Source: Hyphomicrobiales bacterium
GTDB lineage: Bacteria > Pseudomonadota > Alphaproteobacteria > Rhizobiales > Rhizobiaceae
Length of the DNA stretch: 64,000 nucleotides
Direction: 5' to 3'
NCBI GenBank assembly: GCA_900468805.1
Contig: UEIF01000010.1
Coordinates: 1 to 64,000 of the forward strand
A program made the position numbers and the translations under genes. A model generated the notes under the pieces. That model worked only from the letters and a program-made list of their open reading frames with translations. It was not told where the DNA came from and did no database searches. Below, piece after piece: positions 17,088 through 26,521 of the stretch (the stretch's first letter is position 1; each line of letters opens with the position of its first letter).

Positions 17088-18698
17088 TCATCGGGTATGC
17101 GCCAGACCACCGGCCGGCGCGGTTCTGCGAGCGATGAGCTTGCCGATGATCACTTTCGAAAGGATCAGGAAGGGTGCTGCGCCGAGGAAGAACAGGGTGA
17201 GAGAGAAAAAGGCGGAGTTGAAGGCGATGACGCTCGCCTGCATCATGACCTGTTTCCCGAGCAAGGCGCCGGAGGCCTTTGCTGCTGCTCCAAGCTCTAT
17301 TCCATGGGTTGCGAAATAGCGGCTCATCATTGCCAGCCGCTGAATCACTTCAGGACGACCGGGCATGATATGGGCGGCAAGGACAGCCCGGTTCTGGGCT
17401 GTTTCATTCTCGATGAAGGTTTGAAGAAAGGCTATTCCGATGAGACCGCCGATCTGGCGCCCGGCATTGAACAGGCCCACGCCATAAACAAGATGCGCCT
17501 TGCTGAGGCCGAGCATTGTGACGAGGGTTATCGACAGGAAGAGAAAACCGAGGGCCGCGCCGCGAAGCAGGATTGCCGGGAGCATATCGGGAATCCCGCT
17601 GCCGCCTGACGATCCCGATAACATCCACATGGCGCACATCAAGCCCATCACGCCGAACGGAACCGTTGCGACCGGTGTCATGCCGAGGCGCTGGATAAGG
17701 GCTGCGGTGAGGAACAGCGTCGTCACGAACATGGCAGTGCTCGGCAAGAGCAAGGCACCAGCTGCGGTGGGGGTCATCTTCAGGATCGATATGGAAAAAG
17801 ACGGGATGAGGTAACTGCTGCCGAGCAGCGCGAAACCTGCCACGAAACTTGCAAGGAAGCCGAAGGAGAAACCGCCATTGCCGAAGACGCCGAGATCGAG
17901 AAGTTTGTCTTCGCGTTTACCGCGCAGGCAATGAATGAGAAGCAGAAGAAAGGCGGCCGCGGCGGCGAGCGTCAGCATGATGATGTCGTCGTTTCGCAAC
18001 CAGTCCCACCGGTTTCCACGGTTGAGCAGGTAGGTGATCGAGAAGGCCGCTATCGTAAACATCGCGGTTCCGAACCAGTCGAAGCGGGAGCGGCGTGCTT
18101 CGGCCGTTTGCCCGGCATCGGTCCATGCAAGAAGCAGCACGGCCGCGAGGCCGACGGGAACGACGGCGGTGAAGATCCACCTCCATGACAGGGTGTCGAG
18201 AAGCCAGCCGTGCATGAATGGCGCAAGCGTTGCGGGAGCGACCACAGCGCCGATTGCAAAAAGCGTCTGGATAAGCGGCTGCTCCCTGCGGGCGAACACC
18301 TGAAAGAGAAGCGTCTGGGCGCTCACAAGAATGACCCCGCCTGAGAAACCCTGAATGAGCCTCAATGCCAGGAGGATGTTCAATTCGCTGGAGACGGCGG
18401 CAAGTGCGCATGCAACGGTTATGCTGGCGGTTGCCACTGTCAGCGCATTCTGCAACGTGAACCGGCCGGCGATCCAGGGCGTCAGCGCGAAGGCCACAAG
18501 CTTTGCTGCGACGTAACCGACTTCAAGCCTGACAAACTCGTCGGAAGACGCATAGGTGTCTCCCATAATGTCCAGTCTTGCCATCGACAGGACAGTTCCG
18601 GCGACCGCTTCGGTCAGCGCTGCGAACATTGCTCCGACCAGAAGACATGTGACCGACAATGACGAGCGCCTGTCGGTCTCAACTGGAAAATGGGCCAT
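17088..18698 (-). CDS. MFS multidrug-type transporter (DHA2 family)
   Basis: A 536-residue major-facilitator protein with about 14 transmembrane segments, the pattern of the drug:H+ antiporter-2 family (EmrB-like). RLIQGFSGGVILVSAQ matches the family's motif C-like helix. AGGAG upstream marks the tandem ATGs at 18701/18698; an open frame reaching 18923 has no supporting signal and overlaps the divergent helicase. No membrane-fusion partner gene is adjacent. Substrate unknown. Confidence 0.85.
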   Translation of the reverse strand: MAHFPVETDRRSSLSVTCLLVGAMFAALTEAVAGTVLSMARLDIMGDTYASSDEFVRLEVGYVAAKLVAFALTPWIAGRFTLQNALTVATASITVACALAAVSSELNILLALRLIQGFSGGVILVSAQTLLFQVFARREQPLIQTLFAIGAVVAPATLAPFMHGWLLDTLSWRWIFTAVVPVGLAAVLLLAWTDAGQTAEARRSRFDWFGTAMFTIAAFSITYLLNRGNRWDWLRNDDIIMLTLAAAAAFLLLLIHCLRGKREDKLLDLGVFGNGGFSFGFLASFVAGFALLGSSYLIPSFSISILKMTPTAAGALLLPSTAMFVTTLFLTAALIQRLGMTPVATVPFGVMGLMCAMWMLSGSSGGSGIPDMLPAILLRGAALGFLFLSITLVTMLGLSKAHLVYGVGLFNAGRQIGGLIGIAFLQTFIENETAQNRAVLAAHIMPGRPEVIQRLAMMSRYFATHGIELGAAAKASGALLGKQVMMQASVIAFNSAFFSLTLFFLGAAPFLILSKVIIGKLIARRTAPAGGLAHTR

Positions 18699-18921
18699 CA
18701 TGGTTCTCCTGGTATCGCAGGCATCTTCGGTCTGCCATTCGACGATCATCGCGCGAGGCGTCATTCGTGATAATCGGGGATTTTGCGGAAGGACTATAAA
18801 GCGTGGCTTGTAAATCGGTGGAGTGAAGTCACAGAGTTGCCGATGCTCAAAGGTCCGCAAGCTGCGCCGCCGGGGAATTTCTGCCTTGCCTATGGCAGGC
18901 GAATCCTGCCAAGTCGCTTCC

Positions 18922-20049
18922 ATGCAATTCGCCCCTCAACAGGATGAAGCCCTGAAGGCCGTTTCCAACTGGCTGAAGGAGGGCAGGTCTCCGCTCTTCC
19001 GTCTGTTTGGCTATGCCGGAACAGGCAAGACGACGCTTGCCAAGCATTTCGCCGAGCATGTCGATGGCGATGTGTTGTTTGCGGCTTTCACCGGCAAGGC
19101 AGCGCAGGTGCTGCGCTCGCGCGGGGCATCGAATGCCAAGACCATCCATTCGCTGATCTACCGGCCGCGCGGCGAGGAAGAGGTTGCCGACGAGGAAACC
19201 GGCAAGACCTCGATCGCGCCGATGTTTTCCATCAACCGTCAGAGCCCGGTCGCCAAGGCAGCACTTATCATCGTCGACGAATGCTCGATGGTGGACGAAG
19301 CGCTCGGCAGGGACCTGATGAGTTTCGGCACGCCGATCCTCGTGCTCGGCGATCCCGGCCAGTTGCCGCCGGTCACCGGCGGCGGCTACTTCACCAATCA
19401 GGAACCGGACTATCTGCTCACCGATATCCATCGGCAGGCGCGCGACAACCCGATCATCAAGCTCGCCATGCAGGTGCGTGAAGGCAATGAGATCATGTAT
19501 GGCGACTATGGCAAGGCGCGGGTGATCTCGAAGAACGAGGTGACGCAGCCCCTGGTTATGGATGCCGATCAGGTGCTTGTCGGCACCAACAAGACGCGGC
19601 GGCGCTATAACCAGCGCCTGCGGGAACTCAAGGGTTTTACGACCGAACATCCGCAGACCGGCGACAAGCTGGTCTGCCTGCGCAACGACCCGGCCAAGGG
19701 GCTGCTTAACGGCTCGCTCTGGCAGGTCATGACCTCATCCAAGGAAACGACCAAGCCCGGCATCAACCTGCTGGTGCGTCCGGAAGATGACGACATGGAT
19801 CGGGGGGCTGCGAAGATCAAGCTCCTGAAGGAGGCCTTCGAGAATGTGGAAGGCGAGATCCCCTGGAACACGCGCAAGCGCTATGACGAGTTCGATTACG
19901 GCTATGCGCTGACGGTGCACAAGGCACAGGGTTCGCAGTGGAACAATGTCGTGCTGTTCGACGAAAGCTGGGCCTTCCGCGATACGCGCGAGCGCTGGCT
20001 CTATACGGCGATTACGCGCGCGGCGGAGACGCTGACGATTGTCCGCTAA
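18922..20049 (+). CDS. Dda/RecD-like ATP-dependent DNA helicase
   Basis: A 375-residue superfamily 1 helicase. Walker A GYAGTGKTT starts at residue 30, Walker B is IIVDECSMVDE, and a C-terminal UvrD_C_2-type motif TVHKAQGSQWNNVVLF is followed by YTAITRA. It is shorter than RecD and lacks its N-terminal domain, so it resembles phage T4 Dda. Start 18922 (MQFAPQQ) is chosen by homology over an upstream ATG at 18823. Probably acts in DNA repair or at stalled forks (inference); no recB/recC nearby. Confidence 0.85.
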   Translation: MQFAPQQDEALKAVSNWLKEGRSPLFRLFGYAGTGKTTLAKHFAEHVDGDVLFAAFTGKAAQVLRSRGASNAKTIHSLIYRPRGEEEVADEETGKTSIAPMFSINRQSPVAKAALIIVDECSMVDEALGRDLMSFGTPILVLGDPGQLPPVTGGGYFTNQEPDYLLTDIHRQARDNPIIKLAMQVREGNEIMYGDYGKARVISKNEVTQPLVMDADQVLVGTNKTRRRYNQRLRELKGFTTEHPQTGDKLVCLRNDPAKGLLNGSLWQVMTSSKETTKPGINLLVRPEDDDMDRGAAKIKLLKEAFENVEGEIPWNTRKRYDEFDYGYALTVHKAQGSQWNNVVLFDESWAFRDTRERWLYTAITRAAETLTIVR

Positions 20050-20117
20050 GATTGGCGTCCGCTGAAAACTGGCGTATCTGCTCGTACAGGGATGCGGTGG
20101 CGGCCGCTGCCCAGTGA

Positions 20118-20810
20118 TCAGGCCTGCACGACGCCAAGGAGAACCGCCTTGGCGATCGCCTGAAAGCGATTGTTGGCGTGAAATTTCATGATGATGTCGG
20201 CTTCCAATGCGCGCGTTTCCTCATGCCTGAGGTCAAGGGCTCGGGCAATGCGCTGCGTCGAATATCCCTCAGCCATCAGCTCCAGGCACTGGCGCTCCTG
20301 ATCGGTCAGGCTTGCCGGATCCCTGTTGTCGTTGATCGGCGGCAGGTCGAGGCTGCTGTCGTAATCGAGAAGATCGCTCACCTGCTGCAGCTGCCGGTGC
20401 AAAGTCGACATCTCGGCCGTCAGCTCGCGCTTGCGCTGGGAGAGGGCCTCGCGGAAAATCGATTCGGCCTCTTCCTGTGAGGCTGCGCTGCGCAGTACGT
20501 CCATCAATTCCTGGATGACGGCGATCGGCATCCCGGTTTCGCGGCAGACGGTGATGACAGCCATGCGCATGACGTCATCCTGATCGTAAACGCGCATCAG
20601 GCCGATGCGGTTTGCGGAAATCAGACCTTTTTCTTCGTAGAAATGCAGTGTCCTGTGCGTGACGCCGAAAGCGTTCGCCATATCGGCGATGGCAACAGGG
20701 CCTTGTGGAATATCCGGCGGCAATGCGGCCGAAGGCAGAAACCGGTATTTGGACCGGGCCTCCGAAGCAATACCGGCGGCGGCAAACAAACGTCTGGAAC
20801 CGTCAGGCAT
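20118..20810 (-). CDS. MerR-type regulator fused to a LuxR/GerE-type DNA-binding domain
   Basis: A 230-residue regulator with two DNA-binding domains. Residues ~40-110 form a MerR winged helix (VAIADMANAFGVTHRTLHFYEEKGLI), followed by a coiled-coil dimerisation helix. The C-terminal ~65 residues are a GerE-type helix-turn-helix (LTDQERQCLELMAEGYSTQRIARAL). AGGAGGG three bases before the ATG at 20810 fixes the start; an open frame to 20837 is not needed. There is no effector Cys cluster. Target genes are not apparent from the neighbourhood. Confidence 0.85.
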   Translation of the reverse strand: MPDGSRRLFAAAGIASEARSKYRFLPSAALPPDIPQGPVAIADMANAFGVTHRTLHFYEEKGLISANRIGLMRVYDQDDVMRMAVITVCRETGMPIAVIQELMDVLRSAASQEEAESIFREALSQRKRELTAEMSTLHRQLQQVSDLLDYDSSLDLPPINDNRDPASLTDQERQCLELMAEGYSTQRIARALDLRHEETRALEADIIMKFHANNRFQAIAKAVLLGVVQA

Positions 20811-21224
20811 GAACCCTCCTGGGGCAGATAGTTGCACCTCATGCGGCTTTGCCAGTTGCTTCCGGAGCGCGGCGAGCGGGGTTTCCTCTAGCGTTCTTAT
20901 CGTTGGAAGAAGCAGTACTCGGCGTACTTACTCGTTACGCAGCGCCCACATTATGCGCCGACGGTTTCTTTTGTAAGTGCTAAAACTAACCGCTTTTAAA
21001 TGGGATAGCAATGTCGAGAGCGTCATTTCGTCACTACTACCCCATGGCATGTTGCGGCTGACAAATGATCTTCGAAAAGAACGGAAATTATTGTTTGCGG
21101 TACGCGCATGACCGCAGGCGCGGCCATCAGGAACGGACATGGAATGCATATGCGAATCTCATTGGCCTTCGCGGACGGCTTGGCTTAAAAGCAGGGCCAG
21201 TCTCCACCCCTGACGGATATTGCC
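20811..21224. other. 414-base intergenic region without a supported gene
   Basis: Holds the promoters of the MerR-GerE gene (left) and pdxJ (right). The dyad AGTAC-TCGGC-GTACT at about 20914-20928 is the only clear symmetry and could be a binding site for the MerR-type regulator. Short open frames on both strands lack ribosome sites and recognisable sequence. The stretch is less GC-rich than its surroundings around 20930-21090. Confidence 0.5.
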
Positions 21225-21977
21225 ATGCCCGCCAAACTTTCCGTGAACCTCAATGCCATCGCCATGCTGCGCAACCGGCGCGATCTGCCGTGGCCTGATG
21301 TGGAAGGGCTCGGGCGCATTGCGCTTGCGGCCGGCGCTTCGGGACTGACCGTGCATCCGCGGCCGGACCAGCGGCATATCCGTTTTTCCGACCTTCCCGT
21401 CATCCGCAACCTGATCGACGACGAGTTTCCGCAGGCGGAGTTCAATATCGAGGGTTATCCGACCGAGGAATTCCTGGAGCTTTGTGCCGGCGCTCAGCCG
21501 GAGCAGGTGACGCTGGTGCCTGACGATCCCTCGCAGGCGACCTCGGATCACGGCTGGGATTTCCGCAAGCATCAGGCGTTGCTGTCGGATGTCGTGACCC
21601 GGCTGAAGAAAATGGGATGCCGTGTTTCGCTGTTTGCCGACGGCGATGGCGACGAAGAAGCGGTGAAGGCCGCGAAGGCGACGGGTGCTGATCGGATCGA
21701 GCTTTATACCGGCCCCTATGGCGGCTGCTACGATGCGCCGGAGCGGGTAGGGCCGATCCTCGAAGGGCTGGGAAAGACGGCGGATGCGGCGATTGCGCTG
21801 GGTCTTGCCGTCAACGGCGGCCATGACCTGACGGTGGCAAATCTGCCCGCGCTCGTGAAGCGCATTCCAGCCCTTGCCGAGGTTTCGATCGGCCACGGGC
21901 TGACGGCAGATGCGTTGGAATATGGGATGGCGGAGACGGTGCGACGCTTCTGCAGGGCCTGCGGCCAGAAGATCTGA
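21225..21977 (+). CDS. pdxJ: Pyridoxine 5'-phosphate synthase
   Basis: Condenses 1-deoxyxylulose 5-phosphate with 3-amino-2-oxopropyl phosphate to make pyridoxine 5'-phosphate, completing de novo vitamin B6 synthesis. The 250-residue TIM barrel shows [14 protein letters not shown] at the N-terminus, [19 protein letters not shown] and the late [11 protein letters not shown] motif, all conserved in PdxJ. The supply of PLP also serves the aminotransferases in this window. Monocistronic here, ending at a GC-rich hairpin. Confidence 0.95.
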   Translation: MPAKLSVNLNAIAMLRNRRDLPWPDVEGLGRIALAAGASGLTVHPRPDQRHIRFSDLPVIRNLIDDEFPQAEFNIEGYPTEEFLELCAGAQPEQVTLVPDDPSQATSDHGWDFRKHQALLSDVVTRLKKMGCRVSLFADGDGDEEAVKAAKATGADRIELYTGPYGGCYDAPERVGPILEGLGKTADAAIALGLAVNGGHDLTVANLPALVKRIPALAEVSIGHGLTADALEYGMAETVRRFCRACGQKI

Positions 21978-21981
21978 AAGC

Positions 21982-22012
21982 GGCCCGCCCTCGGTGGATG
22001 CGAGGGCGGGCC
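21982..22012. terminator. GC-rich hairpin after pdxJ
   Basis: A perfect 12-bp stem, GGCCCGCCCTCG and CGAGGGCGGGCC, with a 7-base loop, sits between the convergent pdxJ and QorB-like genes. There is no T-run on either side, so it may be a weak bidirectional terminator or an RNA-end stabiliser. Confidence 0.55.
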
Positions 22013-22037
22013 CAAAGTCGCCTCAGATGAGGCCGGC

Positions 22038-22925
22038 TCAGGCGGTGAGAGCGGCCTTGTTGGCGACGAAGTAATCCTTCAGCGGCTGCGGCTCTCTGCC
22101 GGTCAGCTTTGTGAAGTCGTCGGTGACGATGTCGAACTTGCCGGCGCGGGTATTGGCATCGGCCGAAACCAGCATGTCGGCGACGAAGCCCGGCAGGCCG
22201 GCGCCGCGAATACCCTGGCCAAGCTGTTCATCGGTCACGGTAACGACATCCAGCGGCTTGCCGGTCGCTTCGGTGACGAGGGCGGCGATCTCCTTCGATG
22301 TCAGCGACTGCTTGCCGGTCAGCGTATAGGTGGCGCCGGCCGAGATGCCGGCTGCGAGAACCGAAGCGATGGCGAGTGCGCAATCGTCACGCGAGATGGT
22401 CGAAATCTTGCCGTCGCCGGCCGATGTGAACCACTTTCCAGACTGCAGATTGTGCGGCATGCCGTGCAGGTAATTGTCGTGATACCAGGCGTCGCGGACG
22501 ATGGTGTAGGGGATGCCGCTCGCCTTGATGGCGTTTTCGGTGCCGAGATGGTCGGGTGCGAAGGTGACGAGCGAACCATCCGGGGCCGGCATGGAGGTGT
22601 AGGTGATGTGCTTCACCCCGGCCTTTACCGCAGCGGCGACAGCAGCCTTGTGCTGGGTCAGGCGCTTGCCGGGTGTGTCGAGGGCGTCAGTGCTGATGAT
22701 CAGCAGGCGGTCGACACCGGCAAAAGCGGCTTCGAGGCCGGCGGCGTCATCGAAATCCGCCTTGCGGGTGAGAACACCCTTGGCGGCGAGGCTCGCGAGC
22801 TTTTCCGGGCTGCGGGTCGCGGCAATGATGTTTGCCGGGGCGACCTTGTAGCTTTCGATCAGGTGATGGACGACAAGCTGGCCGAGCTGGCCTGCGGCGC
22901 CGGTGACGAGAATGGTTTCGCTCAT
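22038..22925 (-). CDS. NAD(P)H:quinone oxidoreductase QorB-like (NmrA/SDR family)
   Basis: A 295-residue atypical SDR with the Rossmann motif TGAAGQLGQLV near the N-terminus, resembling E. coli QorB (YtfG), which reduces quinones with NADPH. TGKQSLTSKEIAALV in the C-terminal domain is typical. It is divergent from an HxlR regulator gene, the same pairing as ytfG-ytfH in E. coli, and this supports the call. Probably induced by electrophilic quinones through that regulator (inference). Confidence 0.85.
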   Translation of the reverse strand: MSETILVTGAAGQLGQLVVHHLIESYKVAPANIIAATRSPEKLASLAAKGVLTRKADFDDAAGLEAAFAGVDRLLIISTDALDTPGKRLTQHKAAVAAAVKAGVKHITYTSMPAPDGSLVTFAPDHLGTENAIKASGIPYTIVRDAWYHDNYLHGMPHNLQSGKWFTSAGDGKISTISRDDCALAIASVLAAGISAGATYTLTGKQSLTSKEIAALVTEATGKPLDVVTVTDEQLGQGIRGAGLPGFVADMLVSADANTRAGKFDIVTDDFTKLTGREPQPLKDYFVANKAALTA

Positions 22926-22932
22926 GATATCC

Positions 22933-22975
22933 TCTAGTGGTTGACAGATGGTCTCAAAAAGAGAGTAACACTAGA
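22933..22975. promoter_or_regulatory. Inverted-repeat operator between QorB-like and HxlR genes
   Basis: TCTAGTG (22933-22939) and CACTAGA (22969-22975) are perfect inverted arms 36 bases apart, flanking a TTGACA-like element. An inner CTC-AAAAA-GAG adds symmetry. Located in the divergent promoter region, it is a plausible HxlR-dimer site controlling both genes. Confidence 0.5.
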
Positions 22976-23042
22976 ATAGGAATTGACCAGGAACTGTAAA
23001 GAAGGCAGTTTTTCGGGACTTCGTTACCAAAAGGGAACCAGC

Positions 23043-23474
23043 GTGGCCGGAACAATCGTCAATCTGAAAGCGAGAACAGGCCAATCCGAAGGGTTGGGCG
23101 CGCGGCGCGACATCGACCTTGCCAGTCTGGATTTCACCAATTGCCCGGTTCGCGACGTGATGCAGCAGATCGGCGGCAAGTGGTCGACGCTGCTGCTGGA
23201 GGCGCTCGCCAAGCAGCCCTATCGCTTCGGCGAATTGCGCCGGATGATCCCCGATATTTCCCAGCGCATGCTGACACAGTCGCTGCGCGACCTGCAGCGG
23301 GACGGCTATATCGAGCGGGAGGTTTTTCCAACGAAGCCGCCGAGCGTCGAATATCGGCTGACCGATCTTGGGCGGTCGCTCTACACGGTATTGTCGCAGC
23401 TTCTGAACTGGGCGGAGGCGAACCATGATGAGGTTCGCGCTGCGCGGCTGCGGTTCGACGCAGATGCTGTATAG
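23043..23474 (+). CDS. HxlR-family redox-type transcriptional regulator
   Basis: About 143 residues with a winged-helix HxlR domain. The N-terminal [18 protein letters not shown] carries the conserved Cys found in quinone- and disulfide-sensing members such as YodB and QorR. Start chosen: GTG at 23043 with GGGAA upstream; an ATG at 22983 would lie almost at the operator. It is divergent from its likely target, the QorB-like gene, and converges on an MFS gene. Confidence 0.88.
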   Translation: MAGTIVNLKARTGQSEGLGARRDIDLASLDFTNCPVRDVMQQIGGKWSTLLLEALAKQPYRFGELRRMIPDISQRMLTQSLRDLQRDGYIEREVFPTKPPSVEYRLTDLGRSLYTVLSQLLNWAEANHDEVRAARLRFDADAV

Positions 23475-23527
23475 AGCGCAATTCCGGACGCAAAACCGCA
23501 GTACACTTTTGCTGGAATTGTTTTAGA

Positions 23528-23554
23528 GGATCAGGCGGACGACCCGCCTGATCC
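23528..23554. terminator. Hairpin between convergent HxlR and MFS genes
   Basis: A perfect 11-bp stem, GGATCAGGCGG and CCGCCTGATCC, with loop ACGAC. No strong T-run follows on either strand; the T-rich stretch lies on the plus strand before it. Probably a bidirectional transcription end. Confidence 0.6.
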
Positions 23555-23562
23555 CGAGACAA

Positions 23563-24771
23563 TCACTTCTCGCGGCCTTCCGTCAGGAAGAACAGGAAGG
23601 CGAGCGCCGGGAAGCAGAAGCCGATCCAGGCCGCCATCGACCAGCCGCCCGTTGCATAAGCCCAGCCGCCGAGCGCTGAGCCGATAGCGCCACCGGTGAA
23701 GAAGGTCGCCATGAAGAGGCCGTTCAGGCGGCCGCGGTGTTCCGGGCTCAGCCCGTAGATGGCGCGCTGGCCGCAGACGAGGTTGGTCGTCACGCCGAAA
23801 TCCAGCAGGATCGCCGCAGCCGTCAGCAGGATAAGCGCCATCAGCGAGCCGTCAGTGGCGAAATGGCTCATGAGGAACGAGCCCATGCCGAGCAGCATGG
23901 CGAGCGTGGAAGCGACCTTCGTCATGCCACGGTCGGCAAGGCGGCCGGCGATCGGCGAGGCGATGGCGCCGGCGGCACCGGCCAGAGCAAAGAGGGCGAT
24001 GCCGTTCTGGGACATGCCGAAGGCGGGGCTTGCAAGCAGCAGCGGCGCCGTCGTCCAGAACAGGCTGAAGGCACCGAACATGCCTGCCTGATAGAGGGCG
24101 CGGCGCTGCAGCACGCGCGAGTTAACTGCCAGGTGGCCCATCGAGGCCAGCAGCTCACCATAACGCAGCTTCGTATGAGGGACGCGGACCGGCAGGTTGG
24201 CGCGCAGCACGATGCCGAGCGCAATCATGACCGCGGCGGTGACGTAGTAAACCACATGCCAGGAGGACGCTTCGGCAACGAGGCTCGCGAAGGGGCGGGC
24301 AAGCATGATGCCACAGAGCAGTCCGCTCATGACATTGCCGACGACCTGACCGCGCGTCGCATCCGGCGCCATGCTGGCGGCGAAGGGAACGAGGACCTGC
24401 GCTGCGACCGAGGCAAGACCAATGCAGAGCGAGGCTGTCAGGAACATGCCCGGCGTGGAGGAGAAGGCAGCGCCAATCAGCGCAAGCGCCGAGGCGGCGA
24501 TCAGCGTCAGGATGAGGCGGCGGTTTTCGAAGAGGTCGGCTAGCGGCACGATCAACAAGAGGCCGAGGCCATAGCCGATCTGAGTCAGCGTGACGATGAG
24601 GCCGGTCGCGGCCGGCGAGAAGCCGAGATTGGCGCTGATCGGGCCGGCGAGCGGCTGGCCATAATAAAGGTTGGCGGCGACGAAGCCGCAGGAGGCTGCA
24701 AAAAGGAAGGTTAGCCAGGGGGATAGGACACGAGGTACGGCCGTATCCGGCGTGGTGGCTGAAACGCTCAT
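23563..24771 (-). CDS. MFS transporter (12-TM, YnfM/DHA1-like)
   Basis: A 402-residue major-facilitator transporter with about 12 hydrophobic segments. AANLYYGQPLAGPIS in helix 1 and an inter-domain loop ending near residue 200 fit the YnfM/arabinose-efflux-like group. The ATG at 24771, with GGAG seven bases upstream, is preferred over 24783. A TetR regulator gene follows upstream in the same orientation, 93 bases away, and may control it. Substrate unknown. Confidence 0.87.
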   Translation of the reverse strand: MSVSATTPDTAVPRVLSPWLTFLFAASCGFVAANLYYGQPLAGPISANLGFSPAATGLIVTLTQIGYGLGLLLIVPLADLFENRRLILTLIAASALALIGAAFSSTPGMFLTASLCIGLASVAAQVLVPFAASMAPDATRGQVVGNVMSGLLCGIMLARPFASLVAEASSWHVVYYVTAAVMIALGIVLRANLPVRVPHTKLRYGELLASMGHLAVNSRVLQRRALYQAGMFGAFSLFWTTAPLLLASPAFGMSQNGIALFALAGAAGAIASPIAGRLADRGMTKVASTLAMLLGMGSFLMSHFATDGSLMALILLTAAAILLDFGVTTNLVCGQRAIYGLSPEHRGRLNGLFMATFFTGGAIGSALGGWAYATGGWSMAAWIGFCFPALAFLFFLTEGREK

Positions 24772-24863
24772 CAGAAACTCCAATAGGCAATGATTGGGAG
24801 GATTGAATGCAATTTAATCGTCTGCCGCCACCCGATCCTTGATCGGATTCCGGCATCCGGTCG

Positions 24864-25502
24864 TCAAGTCACCAGCCGCATGGCGGCTTCAGCCGCAGCC
24901 ATCATCTCTTCCTCGGCGCGTCCCGTTCTCCCGATGACACGAAAGCCCTTGGTCAGGCAGAGAAAGGTGAGGGCCGTAGCATCAGCGTCCAGGGTCGGCG
25001 GAATGGTGCCATCGGCCTGGCCGATGCGGATCAGATCGGCCATCAGCTTCTCATCGGCGGAAAAGGCGGCGGCGACATGCCCTGCAGCTTCAGCATCCAG
25101 CAGGGAGAGGTCGTTTGCGCCGCCGACGACGAGGCAACCCTTGAGGCCGGCTTCGCCGTGGGAAAGCTCGGCATAATACATCACCATCTGGAAGACCTTC
25201 TCACGGCCGGTCTTCGCCGCCGCGATCCTTGCTTCCAGCCGGCCGCGGCCGAGCTGGCGGTAGCGCTTGAAGGCGGCAAGGAAGATGCCGCGCTTGTCTT
25301 TGAAAGCCTTGTAGACGCTACCGGAGGCAAGGCCCATGGCTTCGGTCAGTTCGCTGATGGAGGCGGCATGGTAGCCGCGCTCGGAGAAGACGCGAAGCGC
25401 CGCATCCAGCGCGGCGTCCATATCGAACTCGCGCGGGCGGCCGCGGCTGCGGGTTTTTGTGTCGGGCGCAACGGCAGCGGATGTGAGGGCGTCGATGGTC
25501 AT
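24864..25502 (-). CDS. TetR-family transcriptional regulator
   Basis: A 212-residue repressor-type protein. Residues ~20-70 are the TetR helix-turn-helix (FDMDAALDAALRVFSERGYHAASISELTEAMGLASGSVYKAF); the C-terminal ligand domain is of the TetR_C_16 kind and holds GCLVVGGAND. It lies upstream of and parallel to the MFS gene, which is its likeliest target. An imperfect palindrome, GGAATGATCATTTCC, lies about 14 bases upstream of its own start (25516-25530) and may be its operator. Confidence 0.87.
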   Translation of the reverse strand: MTIDALTSAAVAPDTKTRSRGRPREFDMDAALDAALRVFSERGYHAASISELTEAMGLASGSVYKAFKDKRGIFLAAFKRYRQLGRGRLEARIAAAKTGREKVFQMVMYYAELSHGEAGLKGCLVVGGANDLSLLDAEAAGHVAAAFSADEKLMADLIRIGQADGTIPPTLDADATALTFLCLTKGFRVIGRTGRAEEEMMAAAEAAMRLVT

Positions 25503-25515
25503 GACGCCTAATTAG

Positions 25516-25530
25516 GGAATGATCATTTCC
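25516..25530. promoter_or_regulatory. Candidate TetR operator
   Basis: GGAATGATCATTTCC contains the perfect 10-base palindrome AATGATCATT and is nearly symmetric over 15 bases. It sits just upstream of the TetR gene start at 25502, where an autorepressor would bind. Confidence 0.45.
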
Positions 25531-25561
25531 AAATCAAGTGAATTTTTGCGACACCACCAGT

Positions 25562-26485
25562 TCACAGGTTCAGATCGAGGACCCAGGTCTGGCCGTTGGC
25601 CTCCGGGCCGAACATGCGGTGTCTCTCCTCGGAGACAAGCCGGAATCCGGCCTTCTGGTAGATGGCGCGGGCGGTATGGAGGAAATCGTTGGTCCAGAGA
25701 GAGATCTGCCGGTATCCCTTACCCCGCGAAAAGGCGATGCATTCATCGACCAGCTGCCTGCCGAGGCCGAGGCCACGGGCAGCCTTGTCGACATAGAGCA
25801 GGCGGAGTTTGGCAATGCCGTCGCCGCCATTGGTGATCAGCACCGAGCCGAGATTGATGCCGCTGCGCTCGGCGATCCAGCAGTATTCCATCCCGGGGTC
25901 GAAATTGGCGAGGAACTTGCCGGCGACATCGGCGACCAACCCTTCGAAGCGCAGGTCCCAGCCATATTCTTCCACATAGAATCGTCCCTGGCTCTGGACG
26001 ATCCAGCCGATATCGCCGGCTCGATGCGGGCGGATGATGGCGGCAGCCGCTTTCGCCTGTGGATCGAGGATGGCGCGGATCGTGCGCATGGCGGCAACGG
26101 CGGCCTGTGGCTCGCCATCGGTCAGAGTGTCGAACCGGGCGGCGATCTGGGCGTTGGAGCGACGACCGAATTCCTCGAACTGGGCTCGTCCCTTGTCGGT
26201 GACAGTGATGATCTGGCTGCGCTGATCGGCCGGATCGGGCGTCGCCTCGATGAGGTCTTCGGCGCGGAAGCGCTTGAGAATGCGGCTGAGATAGGCGGGA
26301 TCGAGCTGCAGGTCGCGGGCAAGCGCGCCGGCACTCACGCCGTCATGCGCGCCGATCTCGAAGAGCACGCGCGCATCCGTCAGCGTGAAGGGCGTGTCGA
26401 GATAGGCCTTGTTCAAAAGGCCAAGGAAGTTCGTGTAGAAGCGGTTGAATTCGCGGGCGGATTCGATGAGGGCAAGATCGGTCAT
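25562..26485 (-). CDS. MarR-GNAT fusion: DNA-binding regulator with acetyltransferase domain
   Basis: A 307-residue bifunctional protein. The first ~145 residues are a MarR winged-helix domain; the rest is a GNAT N-acetyltransferase with the acetyl-CoA loop (LGLGRQLVDECIAFSRGKG). Such fusions are widespread in rhizobia; the acetylated substrate is unknown. A perfect MarR-like palindrome lies 37 bases upstream, pointing to autorepression. It is a single-gene unit between a TetR gene and a racemase gene. Confidence 0.9.
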   Translation of the reverse strand: MTDLALIESAREFNRFYTNFLGLLNKAYLDTPFTLTDARVLFEIGAHDGVSAGALARDLQLDPAYLSRILKRFRAEDLIEATPDPADQRSQIITVTDKGRAQFEEFGRRSNAQIAARFDTLTDGEPQAAVAAMRTIRAILDPQAKAAAAIIRPHRAGDIGWIVQSQGRFYVEEYGWDLRFEGLVADVAGKFLANFDPGMEYCWIAERSGINLGSVLITNGGDGIAKLRLLYVDKAARGLGLGRQLVDECIAFSRGKGYRQISLWTNDFLHTARAIYQKAGFRLVSEERHRMFGPEANGQTWVLDLNL

Positions 26486-26521
26486 GGCAGGGTCTCCTGA
26501 TGAAAACCCTGCTGTTTTTAT

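Noticed and set aside
20928..21298. Short open frames in the gap before pdxJ
   Set aside because: No Shine-Dalgarno and no sequence resembling a known protein; overlapping on opposite strands.
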